Positions 12,580 to 23,832 of a stretch of DNA of 64,000 bases are shown in pieces. Each line of letters starts with the position of its first letter. The stretch's first letter is position 1. The notes under the pieces are model-generated. The model saw only the letters and a list, made by a program, of their open reading frames with translations, searched no databases and had not been told where the DNA came from. This DNA comes from Doryteuthis pealeii (lineage: Eukaryota; Mollusca; Cephalopoda; Myopsida; Loliginidae): the NCBI GenBank assembly GCA_023376005.1, contig CM042151.1, positions 76,106,446 to 76,170,445 of the forward strand, given 5' to 3'. The translations under genes and the position numbers were made by a program.

Positions 12580-13335
12580 GTTCATATCTATCTACCTATC
12601 CTCTCTTTCTTTCTTTCTTCATATCTACCTATCCTCTCTTTCTTTCTTTCTTCATATCTATCCTCTCTTTCTTTCTTTCTTCATATCTACCTATCCTCTC
12701 TTTCTTTCTTTCCTCATATCTATCTACCTATCCTCTCTTTCTTTCTTTCCTCATATACTATCTACCTATCCTCTCTTCTTTCTTTCTTCATATCTTTCTA
12801 TCTATCCTCTCTTCTCTTTCTTCATATCTATCTATCTTCATCTTTCTTTTTCATATCTCTTCTCTTTGTTAGTTCCTTTCCTTTCTACTCTGTTCATATC
12901 TATCTACTTATCTATCCTCTCTTCCTTCCATCCTTCTTCTTTCTTCATAATCTATCTTCTCTTGGTTAGTTTCTTTCCTTCCCACTCTGTTCAATATCTA
13001 TCTATTTATATCTCCCCTCTTTCTTCTTTATATTTTAGTTCTTTCCTTCTCACTCTGTTTATATCTATCTATCTATCTATCCCTTCTTCTTTCTTTCTTT
13101 CTTTCTATCTGTTAAGAATTATTAGTATTAGATGGGAATATTGAAACCATGAAGCTATAATTTCATCATTGTACTTTCATTCTTTCTTTCTCATATCTAT
13201 CTTCTCTTTGTAGTTTCTTTCCTTCTCACTCTGTTTATATCTATCTATTTATATCATCCCCCTTTCTTTCTTTATATTTATTTCCTTCTCCACTCTGTTT
13301 ATATCATCTTTTCTTCTTTCTTTATATCTATCGTT
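12580..13335. repeat. CTTT/TATC minisatellite
   Basis: Tandem units of 29, 33 or 37 bases (steps of 4) built as CATATCTACCTATCCTC plus a CTTT run, running from 12580 to about 12780, then decaying through 13110 and again 13180-13335. Units change length by whole TATC tetramers. Confidence 0.9.
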
Positions 13336-13617
13336 TAGTATGAGATAGGGATATTTGAAACCCATGAAGCTATTAATTCATCATTGTATTTAATTTTCAG
13401 GTTTACTTTCAGTTCTTACAATCCTTCCACCGGGTCTTTAACCAAGACCTAGGGTGAGGAAGGTAGGTATTTATTCAACCTGTTTGCCATGGATAGGATG
13501 TGACACAAGGTCCTGAGGATGCATTAGAACTGCAGTACCAGTAATACCCAAAAAATAGTGGGTATTCACTGTTCCCAGTGTGCATCTGAAAATGTTAGCA
13601 AACCTAGTGCCCATACT

Positions 13618-13854
13618 GAATTTTCGGACCACATGACCTTTAGGCACCCCTTTTTGATCTCGATTAAGAAAGGACATGTTTTTCATGAATATCTGGTTTT
13701 TTTAACAGACGATTTTTAGTTTTAAATTATAAAACTAACCCCTAACCCTAACCCCTAACAAACAACCGGATATTGACAGTGTAAATGAAAAAACATGTCC
13801 TTTCTTAATTGAGATCAAAAAGAGATGCCTAAAGGTATTATGGCCCGGATTTTC
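13618..13854. mobile_element. Family B inverted-repeat element (copy B1)
   Basis: Terminal inverted repeats GGACCACATGACCTTTAGG and its partner ending in GGCCC enclose a CCCTAACCCTAACCCC-like core at 13738-13757. The element is 13626-13846, flanked by GAATTTTC and GGATTTTC (7 of 8 bases equal), consistent with an 8 bp target-site duplication. Same family at 28213, 50112 and 60896. Confidence 0.8.
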
Positions 13855-14239
13855 AATAGCAACCTTTATTAGCTGTGTATACGGTAGATCAATTTTTTGT
13901 ATGGAACTATCAATAGTCATCTGGCTTTCTCCATTCAGAGTGAATAAGCCAGGGAAGTTTGAGTTCAAAGAGTATTGAACTAATTCAACAAACATGTATA
14001 AGAACAAGCACAGAATAATTGAGGAAGTCATTCAAGTTATTGAAGAAATTATAAATAAGTGAACATTTTAAGATACTGTTTAACCACCCTGTATATCACC
14101 ATTTGTGAAGCCCTCTAAATGACTGAAGCAATTCAATAAAACCATCCTGTTTTCACTCAGGGGTTCCATTATTGATTTTCATTGAAATCCAATTAGCTAA
14201 ATTCATTCCTGAATATTAGTTTAATGTGTGTAAAGTTTC

Positions 14240-14445
14240 TTTGGAATTGGATCACTGGTATAGGTGCCAACCGGTTCTTCTCTCCAGTACTCTCCTAAGG
14301 AGATGAGTTGTTGCACAAAGTTATTTTTTGTATTTCTGATAGGCTGAGACTGCCAGGTATCTTGTTAATGTCTTTATCTGTCCCCTTCTTGATCATACCC
14401 AGTGCTCCCACTATTACTGGCACTATGTAGTCAATCTATAGACTA
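14240..14445 (-). mobile_element. Non-LTR retrotransposon C-terminal coding fragment
   Basis: Minus-strand translation reads DYIVPVIVGALGMIKKG, then a short stretch ending PGSLSLSEIQK. This matches the C-terminal words (VIGATGLVKQN ... IPGKPSCSEVQ) of the retroelement family at 41677 and 53395. That region resembles the C-terminus after the reverse transcriptase in R2/R4-like elements. A lone 5'- and 3'-truncated fragment. Confidence 0.65.
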
Positions 14446-15710
14446 TAGAACCAGACCAGTTAGAAGAAATGAAGATAACACATTACAGACCAATTAGAAG
14501 AAATATTCCAGTAATGCAAGAAACAGCCTACAGGGATTAATAAAAATAAAATTAAACTAAATAAAAATAAATAAAACAAAAGTAAATTAAATTAAATAAA
14601 TAAAAGACACAAGTGACAATCTCCCTGATAACCATTACAACACAGGTACCTCCACACCACTATTGAACTATGGAAATCTGGAACCATGTTGCCTAGTCAG
14701 AAGAGTAATTTTTCCAGCTCTTTCTGAGCAGAATTAGAGAGGAGAGGAGACCACAGGAAATTATGAACCCAATTTGTTAAAATGAGACAGGTGTTGTACA
14801 AACTGATGATGGCTATGTAAAGATGTGGGATTCTATTCAAGGACCACTAATGAAATTAGCATGTCTTGACTGGTGTGACATATACAGATCTTGTTGGGGC
14901 ACCTCACATGATATAATGGTTAGCAAGCTAGAAGGACCTTGACACCATTAGGCACCCCAGCCCAAAAAGGAACTGAATTTTGCTTTTCACCAGTTGTTAG
15001 TAAACAAAACAGCCGGCTTGATAAAAACCAGTAATATTTTTATACAAAAAATTTTTTGATTTTAATAAAAAAAAATAGTTATTATCATGTTGTTTGTCAT
15101 TAGCAGATGTCCTGAGCATGTGCAAAAACCCCTCGAATTCTTGCGCCAAAAAGGTCTCTCAGATTTTGAAGAGGAAACACCTATTGACTTGCTAGTGTGA
15201 ACCGGCTAATAAAGTCTTACTCTAAAGTCATCCTCGTCTCTGTTCTTTCAATTCTTTCACTAAATTCCATTTCAGTTTACTAACCCACAAGAAGTAAGAA
15301 CCAGATGTACTGGGGATAGGATACAAATACAAACGAACCAAACTACTCTCCATAGGTACCAGCTAACTAGAAACAACAGTTGAAATGTTAATTTTCATAG
15401 TTTTAAAGTGTTCTACAGGCATTTTTAAGGTTTTTTTTACATGCATCAAAACAAAGGAAAAATGGCCTGTTTTTGACGTCTTTTTCAAATTTTTAAGCCA
15501 TGATTTTCAGTATATGAATTTAAGCAAAATTTTGAAAGTTGCAAACTATCAGGCATTGTTGGAAGCTTGCTAAAAATACCAAATTCAATGTTATTTTATT
15601 ATTTTTCAATAGTGCTACACAGGTTTTCGAAAAAGGTAAGTAATATAAAGATTTAGATGTAGGAGCATAAACAAGGATGCTCCCTATATATCATATCTCA
15701 TCATAATTCT
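14446..15710. other. No gene; minor repeats
   Basis: Contains AAAT/TAAA low complexity at 14538-14608 and a tRNA-like SINE head at about 14897-14980 (GGCACCTCACATGATATAATGG), related to 29026-29115. A GTAAGT word at 15636 could be a splice donor but has no partner. The rest is not recognised. Confidence 0.5.
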
Positions 15711-15717
15711 CATAAGA

Positions 15718-15763
15718 ACTCTCTCTCTCTCTCTCTTCTCTTTCTCTCTCTCTCTCTCTCTCA

Positions 15764-15832
<69 letters not shown>
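15718..15832. repeat. CT then TA microsatellite
   Basis: A CT run is followed by about 33 TA units, ending exactly at the SINE S1 head. Confidence 0.95.
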
Positions 15833-15834
<2 letters not shown>

Positions 15835-15837
<3 letters not shown>

Positions 15838-16110
15838 ATGGTGTAATGGTTAAAGTCATGGGAAATGGACTCATCGCCCCAAGTTCAAATCCTGGTTATG
15901 GTAATTGCCTTTCACTTAGTGCTAATACCCTTGGGAAAGGTATGAATCCTACTCTCCCGCTAGCTATGGATAAATAGTAGGGCAGACTGGGACCTTTAAT
16001 CTTGGTTAGGCAACCAGTCTAAGAGAAGGAAAACTCTGAATTCAAGCCAGTTGAACTCCGCTTAAGAAATTGATCTTGTGTCGCATCCTTCTCATGCGAA
16101 GGGGTTGGTA
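15835..16110 (+). mobile_element. SINE S1 copy (best preserved)
   Basis: Head CACATGGTGTAATGGTTAAAG (A box) and AAGTTCAAATCCTGG (B box), then the body words CACTTAGTGCTAATACC, GGGCAGACTGGGACC and CAACCAGTCTAAGAGAAGG, and a tail ending CATGCGAAGGGGTTGGTAAA. It is bounded by TA microsatellites on both sides. The head carries internal RNA polymerase III promoter boxes, as tRNA-derived SINEs do. Confidence 0.8.
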
Positions 16111-16136
16111 AATATATATATATATATGTATATATA

Positions 16137-16344
16137 TTATTATTATTATTATTATTATCATCATCATTTCAACTCCATCTGATTATTTTAATAATAATAA
16201 TAACGTAAATCCATATATACATTTTGATAAACAGACCGAAACATGTAAGTGATATCGATTAAAAGTGATATCGATAAATTCTTCACCATTCATTTCTTTT
16301 CTTACTCATTTTTTCCTCATATTGTCGGATTCATTTCCCATTCT

Positions 16345-16394
<50 letters not shown>
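16137..16394. repeat. ATT/ATC and TA microsatellites
   Basis: ATT units pass into ATC at 16137-16167; a run of about 24 TA units lies at 16346-16394. Open frames reading YIYIYI through here are artefacts. Confidence 0.9.
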
Positions 16395-16395
<1 letters not shown>

Positions 16396-16660
16396 CCAGA
16401 CTGGATGGCTATATAACACAAGTAAGACTAGGCATGCTGAAAAACTGCTGGACAAAAACATAAGCAATGTTCTCCTGTGGATTCCTACACATGGATGCAC
16501 CAGTGTTGGCCCACCAACAAAAACTTATATAAAACAGCTATGTATGGACAGTGGATGCCGTGTTGAGGACTTGCCAGTAGCGATGACCAATAGAAACAGA
16601 TGGCAAGAGAGAATCAATGGAATCAGCACAATCTGATGATGATGATGATGATGATATATA
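16395..16660 (+). mobile_element. Non-LTR retrotransposon 3' end with GAT tail
   Basis: Open to the natural stop, reading VLLWIPTHGCTSVGPPTKTY, then IKQLCMDSGC, EDLPVAMTNRNRWQERI, followed by a stop and a (GAT)n tail at 16635-16658. This is the C-terminus of an endonuclease-reverse transcriptase LINE. 5'-truncated; the upstream portion is lost at the TA microsatellite. Related copies at 12180 and 51851. Confidence 0.75.
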
Positions 16661-16833
16661 TGTCAATAAGTTGTTATCTTAAAGATGAAAAAAATGTTTA
16701 TTTTACACTGCAGGGTTTGATACAGCCTGCATATTCTTAGCCCAACTGACTGGGTGGATTAAATAAATATAAAATATTACGACTTTAAATTTTAGAAATA
16801 ATAAAAAAAAAAAATTTTTTAATTCAATCTAAG

Positions 16834-17020
16834 CAACTTTTGGTTATTTCCTATAACTCCAACCTAAAAAGGGGGAACCACTCGGATTGACTGATAGATT
16901 ATTTATTTATTTATTGATCTACTAGGAAAAAAGAAGACGGGGTTAGGGTTAGGGTTTAGGGTTAGTTTAATGGGAAAATGGTAGATTATTTTAGTAGTTA
17001 TAAGAAATAACCCAACTTTT
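16834..17020. mobile_element. Family C inverted-repeat element (copy C1)
   Basis: The element is 16842-17012. It starts GGTTATTTCCTATAA and ends TTATAAGAAATAACC, encloses GGGGTTAGGGTTAGGG at 16941-16956, and is flanked by perfect 8 bp duplications CAACTTTT (16834-16841 and 17013-17020). The 8 bp duplication is typical of hAT insertions. At 171 bp it cannot encode a transposase. Confidence 0.85.
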
Positions 17021-17589
17021 TTTGGTAAATGAAACATTGAGGAGCAAAAAGATGTTGAAAAGTTTTATCCAAAATAAATAATAGAGCTTATCGGGAGGGG
17101 GGGGGTATGATTCAAATTTCAGTATGACAGTGACTCCGACTTTCTTTGAACTTTGATAAAAAAAAAATTAAAATTATAAATTGACTCTTATTTTAATTTT
17201 GTCCTCCTATGAACAGAAACTAGCCTTGCACATAAAAAACCCTATGAATTTTTTAATCTATTAATAATGAAATAAATCAGGTTAAAAGAGCACATCTTAA
17301 AGAGAGAGAAAACGTGGCAAAAATGTGCCATTTTAACGGATACAGATTTTAATTTCTCCCATTTTAAAGACTGTGGCTCAAATGTTTTTTTACATGCAAT
17401 TTCTTTTAGCCTTCCTCTTCATAATACAGCAAAAATTACGTTTCATTCATTTTTTTTTTCTAATTTTTAATTTTAATTCATGGTGGGGATAAAAAAAAAA
17501 TTAAAAGAACATAAACACGTGAGATTTTCACTATACCTAAAGAATAAAATATATTTTTGATTTATTTATTTATTAATTGATTAATTGAC
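17021..17589. other. No gene recognised
   Basis: AT-rich sequence with A, T and G homopolymer runs. Nothing recognised. Confidence 0.6.
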
Positions 17590-17925
17590 TTTAACGGCAT
17601 GTCAACCCATCCAGGGTTATTTTATCCCAAGCGATAGGTGAGTGATGGTCAAATCTATTTAATTTTATTTTTCAAGGATTTTTATTGATTTTGACAGTAA
17701 TTTTATTTTAGTAATTTTTATTGATTTTGCAGTTAAGTTGATTGGAGGGAGAAGTTTGGTGGGTAAAGTTCAAGTTTGTTAGTAGCGGTAATTTGGTAGA
17801 ATTTCTTTTTTTTTAACAATTTCATAAACAATTTTTTTCCTACTTAACCCATAGATGGGACCCTAACATGTACTACCACTCCGGATCAGAGTGGACCTGG
17901 GAGCAATGGTGATGAATTCTATTTT
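17590..17925 (+). repeat. Interspersed repeat R1, partial
   Basis: Starts at an ACGGCATGTCAACCCATCC word, contains ATGGGACCCTAACATGTACT and CCACTCCGGATCAGAGTGG, and stops at GGTGATGAA where the 11 kb copy continues. About 190 bases of its middle are unlike the other copies. Confidence 0.65.
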
Positions 17926-18007
17926 ACTTTTTTCTTTAATATTAAAAAATATAAGGTTTAATTACTGATTTAATTGTTTTGGGTTTGTTTAAAGTCAGAC
18001 ACAGAGC

Positions 18008-18246
18008 AATAATGGTTATTATGGTACTACTTATCGATTTAGACAAAGTTTGACCTTAAATAATATATTTAATTATTTTTAATTCACTTTTAAAACTCCT
18101 AGCAGACGAATTTTTTGCTAATGGACTACCCATTAGCAAAAAATTCGTCTGCTAGGAGTTTTAAAAGTGAATTAAAAATAATTAAATATATTATTTAAGG
18201 TCAAACTTTGTCTAAATCGATAAGTAGTAACATAATAACCATCATT
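18008..18246. repeat. Near-perfect palindrome, 117 bp arms, 5 bp loop
   Basis: 18008-18124 is the reverse complement of 18130-18246 with only about two mismatches; the loop is ACTAC (18125-18129). The right arm is the start of repeat module H, so the left arm is an inverted extra copy of the same start. The near identity means it is recent, under gene conversion, or an assembly or template-switch product. Confidence 0.9.
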
Positions 18247-18640
18247 AAAAAAAGAAAAATATAATTACATATGCAGTTTATTTTTAAAAGATTTAAAACC
18301 ATTTGTTTTGGTCAATTTCGACTATATCCGCCATTCAGCCTCTTTTTCGATGGTTTTAAGTGCTTGTTTACAATTTTACTGTAACATTCGCGATTGCAAA
18401 AAAATTTACCAAAAATCAGGTAATTATCCGATTTTAATGAAATTTTCAGTATTGATTTAACAATTAATGAATTTTATAATGCACCAGTTATTTTATTTCA
18501 AAACTTTAATTTAGTATTTTTGCTATGAAAAATGAATATATAAATCATTTAAAATATGAAAATCCCGATGTTAAGTTTAAAAATATTATATTTTTAGATT
18601 CTAAAAATAAATATCTACTTTAATGCAAACCTACATAATT
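18130..18640 (+). repeat. Interspersed module H
   Basis: Runs from CGTCTGCTAGGAGTTTTAAA through AAGGTCAAACTTTGTCTAAA, CATTCGCGATTGCAAAAA and GAAATTTTCAGTATTGA. The same order occurs at 21690-22260 (+), 58020-58700 (+) and, inverted, 1560-2170. No coding potential seen. Confidence 0.75.
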
Positions 18641-18929
18641 AATCCCGTTTTGTAAAAATATACATAGTCTTTTTGAGAGAGAAAATTAATGCTTACAGTT
18701 CTCGTAACTGTAGTCGGAATATTAGTTTTTCTTTGGTAACGAGACATTAGGCCGCAGTTATTTCCACACTGAACGTCACGGACACGCTTAGCTTCTATTC
18801 TTCTTCTTTTTTTTTTCTTTTTTTTTCTTTTTAACTTTTTTAAAAACAAAAAATCACTTCCTGAGAACTTACATACTGGATGTATATTGTATATTGTAGG
18901 TATACCCTTTTTGTTGTCTGCGTACAAAA

Positions 18930-19440
18930 TTTTAAAAACGATGCATTTCCACATATTCCACATGAGTGGGGTTTCTCTCCAGTATGTATTCGCAGGTGCC
19001 TTCAAAACTGATCTCTGTGAAAATGAAGAGTCACAGAATTTGCAAGGATATGTTTTCTCTCCTGTATGTGTCCGTACATGTGTTTTTAAAATTATCATTA
19101 TTTGTAGTTTTAATCACAAAGACAGTAATAGGGTTTGTCACCTGAGTGTTTCCGCAAGTGTTTTCAAAGCTGAGTGTATTTAGTTGAATATCCACAAATG
19201 TCACAAGAATACAGTTTATCTCCAGTGGCCTCTGTCATGTTTCTTCAGCTGAGATTCTTAGAACATGTATATCCACATTCTTGACAAGAATGTTGCTTGG
19301 CTTTCGTGTGAGATTGTTTGTGTATTTTCAATGATGACTCATCAAAAGATACATATCCACAAGTGTCACAAGGATATTCTTTCTCTAGAAAAGACTTCCA
19401 TGGCTGCAGGTTCAATCCTGGTCAAGGGCGACAGTAATAC
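18930..19440 (-). pseudogene. C2H2 zinc-finger pseudogene
   Basis: Minus-strand translation gives about six finger remnants: YPCDTCGYVSFDESSLKIH, then SCQECGYTCSKN, LYSCDICGYSTK, a degraded unit, KTYPCKFCDSSFSQRSVLK and a unit like SCGICGNAS. The longest open frame (18631-19098) holds only RTHTGEKTYPCKFCDSSFSQ and then runs into repeat sequence. Frameshifts and a TGA separate the units, so no protein of the family's usual length can be made. It is the inverted-duplication partner of 4530-5080, and the same leader-exon-like segment lies about 1.7 kb upstream on its strand. Confidence 0.8.
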
Positions 19441-19595
19441 AGAACAATAATTAACACAGCTTAACAATTATACCCCTCCATGGTTAGTGTGGAGAATAAT
19501 TATACCCCTGTGGACTGAATATCATTTGGTCCCAGGCTATATTTCCAAGGTGAATAACATGAAAATCCAAATTTAGGTACTATTTTCTAAATCTT

Positions 19596-20010
19596 TAGAC
19601 ACATGGCATAGTGGATATAGGCATTGAATTAATACAGTTCTAAGTGGCAGTTATCTCTAGGCTGCAGGTTCGATCCCTGGTCAAGGGCGTCAGTTAACAT
19701 GGAATAATAATTAACACAGCTTAACACTTGTACTCAGTCATCATTAGCAAAATGAGAAGATATACCCCCATGGATTGAATAAAGGTTGGGTTCAAAGTCT
19801 GTGTAGGCTTCTAATTACGACAAGAAGATTCCTGATTTTGGAAAGAAAGTTCCCATGTTCAAAGAGAAGATTCCTGAGTTTGAGAAGTTTCCAGAGTCTG
19901 ACAAGAATACCTGAAGAAGGCCAGAGGGCACATCAGCCAAAATGTTATACAGATATCAATAAGATGAGGACAATAGTCCAAATAATCCAAATCTATGTAT
20001 CTTGTAAATG
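19596..20010 (+). mobile_element. SINE S3 copy (tRNA-derived)
   Basis: Head ACATGGCATAGTGGATATAG (A box), then GCAGGTTCGATCCCTGG (B box), body TTAACACAGCTTAACAC, GGATTGAATAAAGG, and tail GAAGAAGGCCAGAGGGCACA. A second B-box word GCAGGTTCAATCCTGG at 19407 suggests an adjacent older copy. Relatives: 3955-4330 (-), 36660-36830, 62405-62590 (-) and 63050-63200 (-). Confidence 0.7.
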
Positions 20011-21689
20011 TACAAATTCCTTTGATGTTTCTCAATAAGTGTATTTTGCAAAAATTGTTGAAACACAAGTTAATATGTTTTACAAATATTTTCTATGCTT
20101 ATTTCTATGCTTATTTGCATTTTCTGGGATATGCATTCAGCTGATAAAGATATCCTTATGATTTACAATATAATATATTCCCAATATTTATTTTTAAACA
20201 AATGACTGGTGTTAATGTTCCTCCTTTGCTGCATACTGGACAATCTATGAATGTAAAGATGATAGTATTATTGACAAATGTGTAAGAATTCTCTAGTAAA
20301 AAAAAAAAAAAAAAAAGAAGAAAAAAAAAAAAAGAATGATAATTATATTGGATATAATATCCAATAAATGAAGAGTAAACATTACACAGGAAATAAAATA
20401 ATTTTACACTAAATTCAGGTTTTAAAGAAAATAACTTGTAAATTTTCAAATAACGTTCTTTGTGTTGAAATATTTTCAAAATTAAAATATTTTTGATGTG
20501 GACTTCTGGAATTCGATCATTTAGAAATGTAAAAGTTAGGGATTAGAATTTTGTTTTGTTTAATAACCAAAGGTTCAAACCCTTTCCCCTACAATCATAA
20601 TGGTAAAAAAAAAAATTTTTCGAGTTTTTTTTTTTTTAATAAAAAATTTATTTTTTATATATAAAAATTAAGTCATTAATGAATAAGTGTTGAAAATCTC
20701 ATTAAAATTGAACAATTCCTTAATTTTCAGATAATTGTTTTAGAATTATTTTTCTATTACCTCCCTTGATCAAAAATGCACATACCAAGTAAACAATTAC
20801 CACAGATATTCTAGACAATTAAGTATTAAATAAATATTCAAAACAAAGATATTAACAAGAAAATGTCAAATTAAATCTTATCAACATTTTAATTCATCCA
20901 CACATCAATTATTATTACTTTTTTAAAAATTTTTTTTTTCCTTCTTAAATTCGGTTTTACGAAAAAGGAACATAACCTCATGATTTAGTATTCAAAGAAC
21001 ATTTTTTTTTACACCTGGTTTTGTTTTTATTTTTTTAGTTGGCCCAAAATGTCAGTAAATAACTGATATTATTCTATAAATTCCAAACAGTTTTTTAAGG
21101 AGGAACTTTTATTAAGATAGAAAGTATTTTTTTTTACTTACCTTTCAAAATATTTATTGTAAATACATGAATAGACGAAAATCGTGACGTAGCAGTTCTA
21201 AGTGCAACCCCTCTGACTGTAATCGGCTCGATGAAAATTCTTAGTCAGTTTACAGGATTTCTATATTGCTTAATTCTTTTTACAGTTATCAAGAAAAAAA
21301 GTATGACATAAATAAATAAGTTAAAAATGGAAGAAAAAACAACTAGATCTAAATATAAAATCGGCCAGAAAATATTTCATCTGCTCATCATATCAGCTGA
21401 GAACAAAAGACATGGTTAAGAAGAAACGGTGCAACACATAATTAATCCCGTTTTGTAAAAATATACATAGTCTTTTGAGGAAGAAAATTAATGCTTACAG
21501 TTCTCGTAACTGTAGTCGGAATATTAGTTTTTCTTTAACGAGACATTTAGGCCGCAGTTATTTCCACACTGAACGTCACGGACACGCTTAGCTTCTATTC
21601 TTCTTCTTTTTTTCTTTTTTTTTTTTTAACTTTTTAAAAACAAAAATCACTTCCTGAGAACTTACATACTGGATGTATATTGTATATTG

Positions 21690-22740
21690 TAGGTATACCC
21701 TTTTTGTTTGTCTGCTACAAATTTTAAAAACGAATTAAAATTAATTAAATCTATTATTTAAGATCAAACTTTTGTCTAAATCGATAAGTAGTGACATAAT
21801 GACCATCATTAAAAAAAAAATATCATTACATATGCAGTTTATTTTTAATACATTTAAAGGGATTTGTTTGGTCAATTTCGATACGATCCGCCATTCTGTC
21901 TATTTTTCAATGGTTTTACGCGCTTGTTTACAATTTTAATGTAACATTCGCGATTGCAAAAAAAATACCAAAGATCAGGTAATTATCCGATTTAATGAAA
22001 TTTTCAGTATTGATTTATCAATTAATTAATTTTATAATGCATCAGTTATTTTATTTCAAAACTTTAATTTAGTATTTTTGCTATGAAAAATTAATATATA
22101 AAATTCATTTAAAATGTGAAAAGCCTGATGTTAAGTTTAAAATGTTATATTTTAGATTCTAGAAATAAATAATGCAAACCTTATTTTATTACATCAAAGT
22201 ATACTTTTTGAAGAAAAACTCGATTGAAAATGTACCCCCCCCCTTTTAAGCAGAAAAAATATCGATGTATAATTTTTCTTTTATAAGATAATAGCCAATT
22301 AAATAATTATCGAAACGAGTAAAAAAGAAATCTTCAAAAAATTAATTATTTATTATTTTTTTACATTTTATTTTTCGAATTTCGGTACTTATTTTCTCAT
22401 AAAACAGCAACCGTAAAAATGTTTTTTTTGTTTCCATTCATAACTTCGGTCTTTTATCTCTTTATTTATACTGTAATTAGAAAACTATATGACCAACTCG
22501 CAAAAATGTTACACCCCCAACATAAGAGGGGAGGTCAAAATTAAGTGTCTAAAAAAAAAAAAAATGAGAAAGTTTTGAAATAAAATAAATAATGCATTAT
22601 AAAGATCATTCATTGATAAATAAACACTGAAAATTTCATTAAAATCCGATAATTCCCTGATCTTTTTGGTAAATTATTTTCTGTAGGGCGGGGGTAATGT
22701 CATTTTGTCAAAAACGCATTTTAAGACCATTTTGGGTATA
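21690..22740 (+). repeat. Module H with tandem sub-copies
   Basis: Same words as 18130-18640. The block GAAATTTTCAGT ... TTATAATGCATCAGTTATTT recurs at about 22000, 22580 and 22880, so the module is internally repeated. It forms the middle of the right inverted arm. Confidence 0.7.
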
Positions 22741-23598
22741 CCTAGAATATTGTATGTATGGTGATTTGATAGGCATGTACTAGGTATAGCCAAAGATGAC
22801 ATCGCATCCGTATTTTACAAAATAAATTTACCCCACCATCATTGAAAAAAAAAAAAAAATCATGGAATTATTGGATTTTAATGAAATTTTCAGTGTTGAT
22901 TTATCAATGAATGAATTTTTATAATGCATCAGTTATTTTATTTCAAAACTTTCTGATTGGCTCCATTGGGGTAATTTTTTCCCCTCTGCAATTGGAGTAT
23001 TTTACAGTCTCAGCCAATGGGGCTTGTACATTTAGTTAACAAGCTCAAATTAGATTTAAATTTGGTAATATAAAAATAATTATACTATAATGCAAATAAG
23101 TGGGTACCATTTAAACAAAGTTTTCACACAAAGTGACATGAAAGGTAATTACATTCCGTGTCTGCCACTAGCCACCAGGTGGCTCGGTCTACAGCACATA
23201 TAAGAAATAAGCGCGCCAAAGTAAAAATTTTTTTCTTACTCTTCCAGCTTCGACAGACGTAAGAATGCACAAGTTGCGTCCTCCCCACAAGCAGGGGACT
23301 TTGACCCCACCCCACACACAACAACTCGTGTAGCATGGCATACTATTAACATGCTTAACATTCAAGTTTTTTTTTATTCACTACCAGTTACGTATCACAC
23401 TAAAGACTCTTCCCTTTCATATAACAACATTCTTATCACTCATTTTCATGTTCTGTTTCTAATCTGTTAAATTTGCCAGGGAATAAAATATTTTTATCAC
23501 TACTTTATCATGAAATGATTGGTGAGAAAACTTAACTAAGTTTGATAACTTTGACTATTATCTCCCCTTTGTTAACTCTCCTGTACCAAAAATTTAAT

Positions 23599-23832
23599 AA
23601 AGATTTGGTTATTTCCTATAAGTCTAACATCAACAAAGGGGAACCACTCTTGACTGATAAATTATTTATTTATTTTACATTAAACTAACCCTAAACCCTA
23701 ACCCTAACCCTAAACCCAACCCTAACTCCGTCTTCTTTTTTCCTAGTAGATCAATAAATAAATGAATAATTTATCAGTCAAGAGTGGTTCCCCTTTGTTG
23801 ATGTTAGACTTATAGGAAACAACCAAAGATTT
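23599..23832. mobile_element. Family C inverted-repeat element (copy C2)
   Basis: The element is 23607-23824: GGTTATTTCCTATAAGTC at one end and its reverse complement (one mismatch) at the other, about 60 bp of paired termini, core CCCTAAACCCTAACCCTAAC near 23692-23711, and perfect 8 bp flanks AAAGATTT at 23599-23606 and 23825-23832. Same family at 16834 and, cut, at 1-155. Confidence 0.9.

Larger units (their letters stand above)
18880..23760 (-). repeat. Right arm of the ~5 kb inverted duplication
   Basis: Its reverse complement tracks 1-5080 from the family C element through repeat modules, a leader-exon-like segment with a GTAAGT donor (about 21141 on the minus strand), SINE S3 and a zinc-finger array. 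It is cleaner than the left arm: finger codons and SINE boxes are more intact. At 18930 it joins a second copy of a GTATACCTACAATATAC-containing module, so the arm ends by rearrangement inside the finger array. Confidence 0.85.

Noticed and set aside
12524..13144. 206-codon open frame rich in YLSSLSFF and YPLFLSF repeats
   Set aside because: It is the CTTT/TATC minisatellite read in one frame; a second frame of the same repeat is also open. No gene evidence.
16265..16500. Open frames containing long YIYIYI runs on both strands
   Set aside because: Translation of the TA microsatellite; only the LINE C-terminal part after 16394 has real similarity.
23690..23720. A true chromosome end
   Set aside because: The CCCTAA tract is only a few imperfect units, sits inside a MITE with target-site duplications, and sequence continues on both sides.
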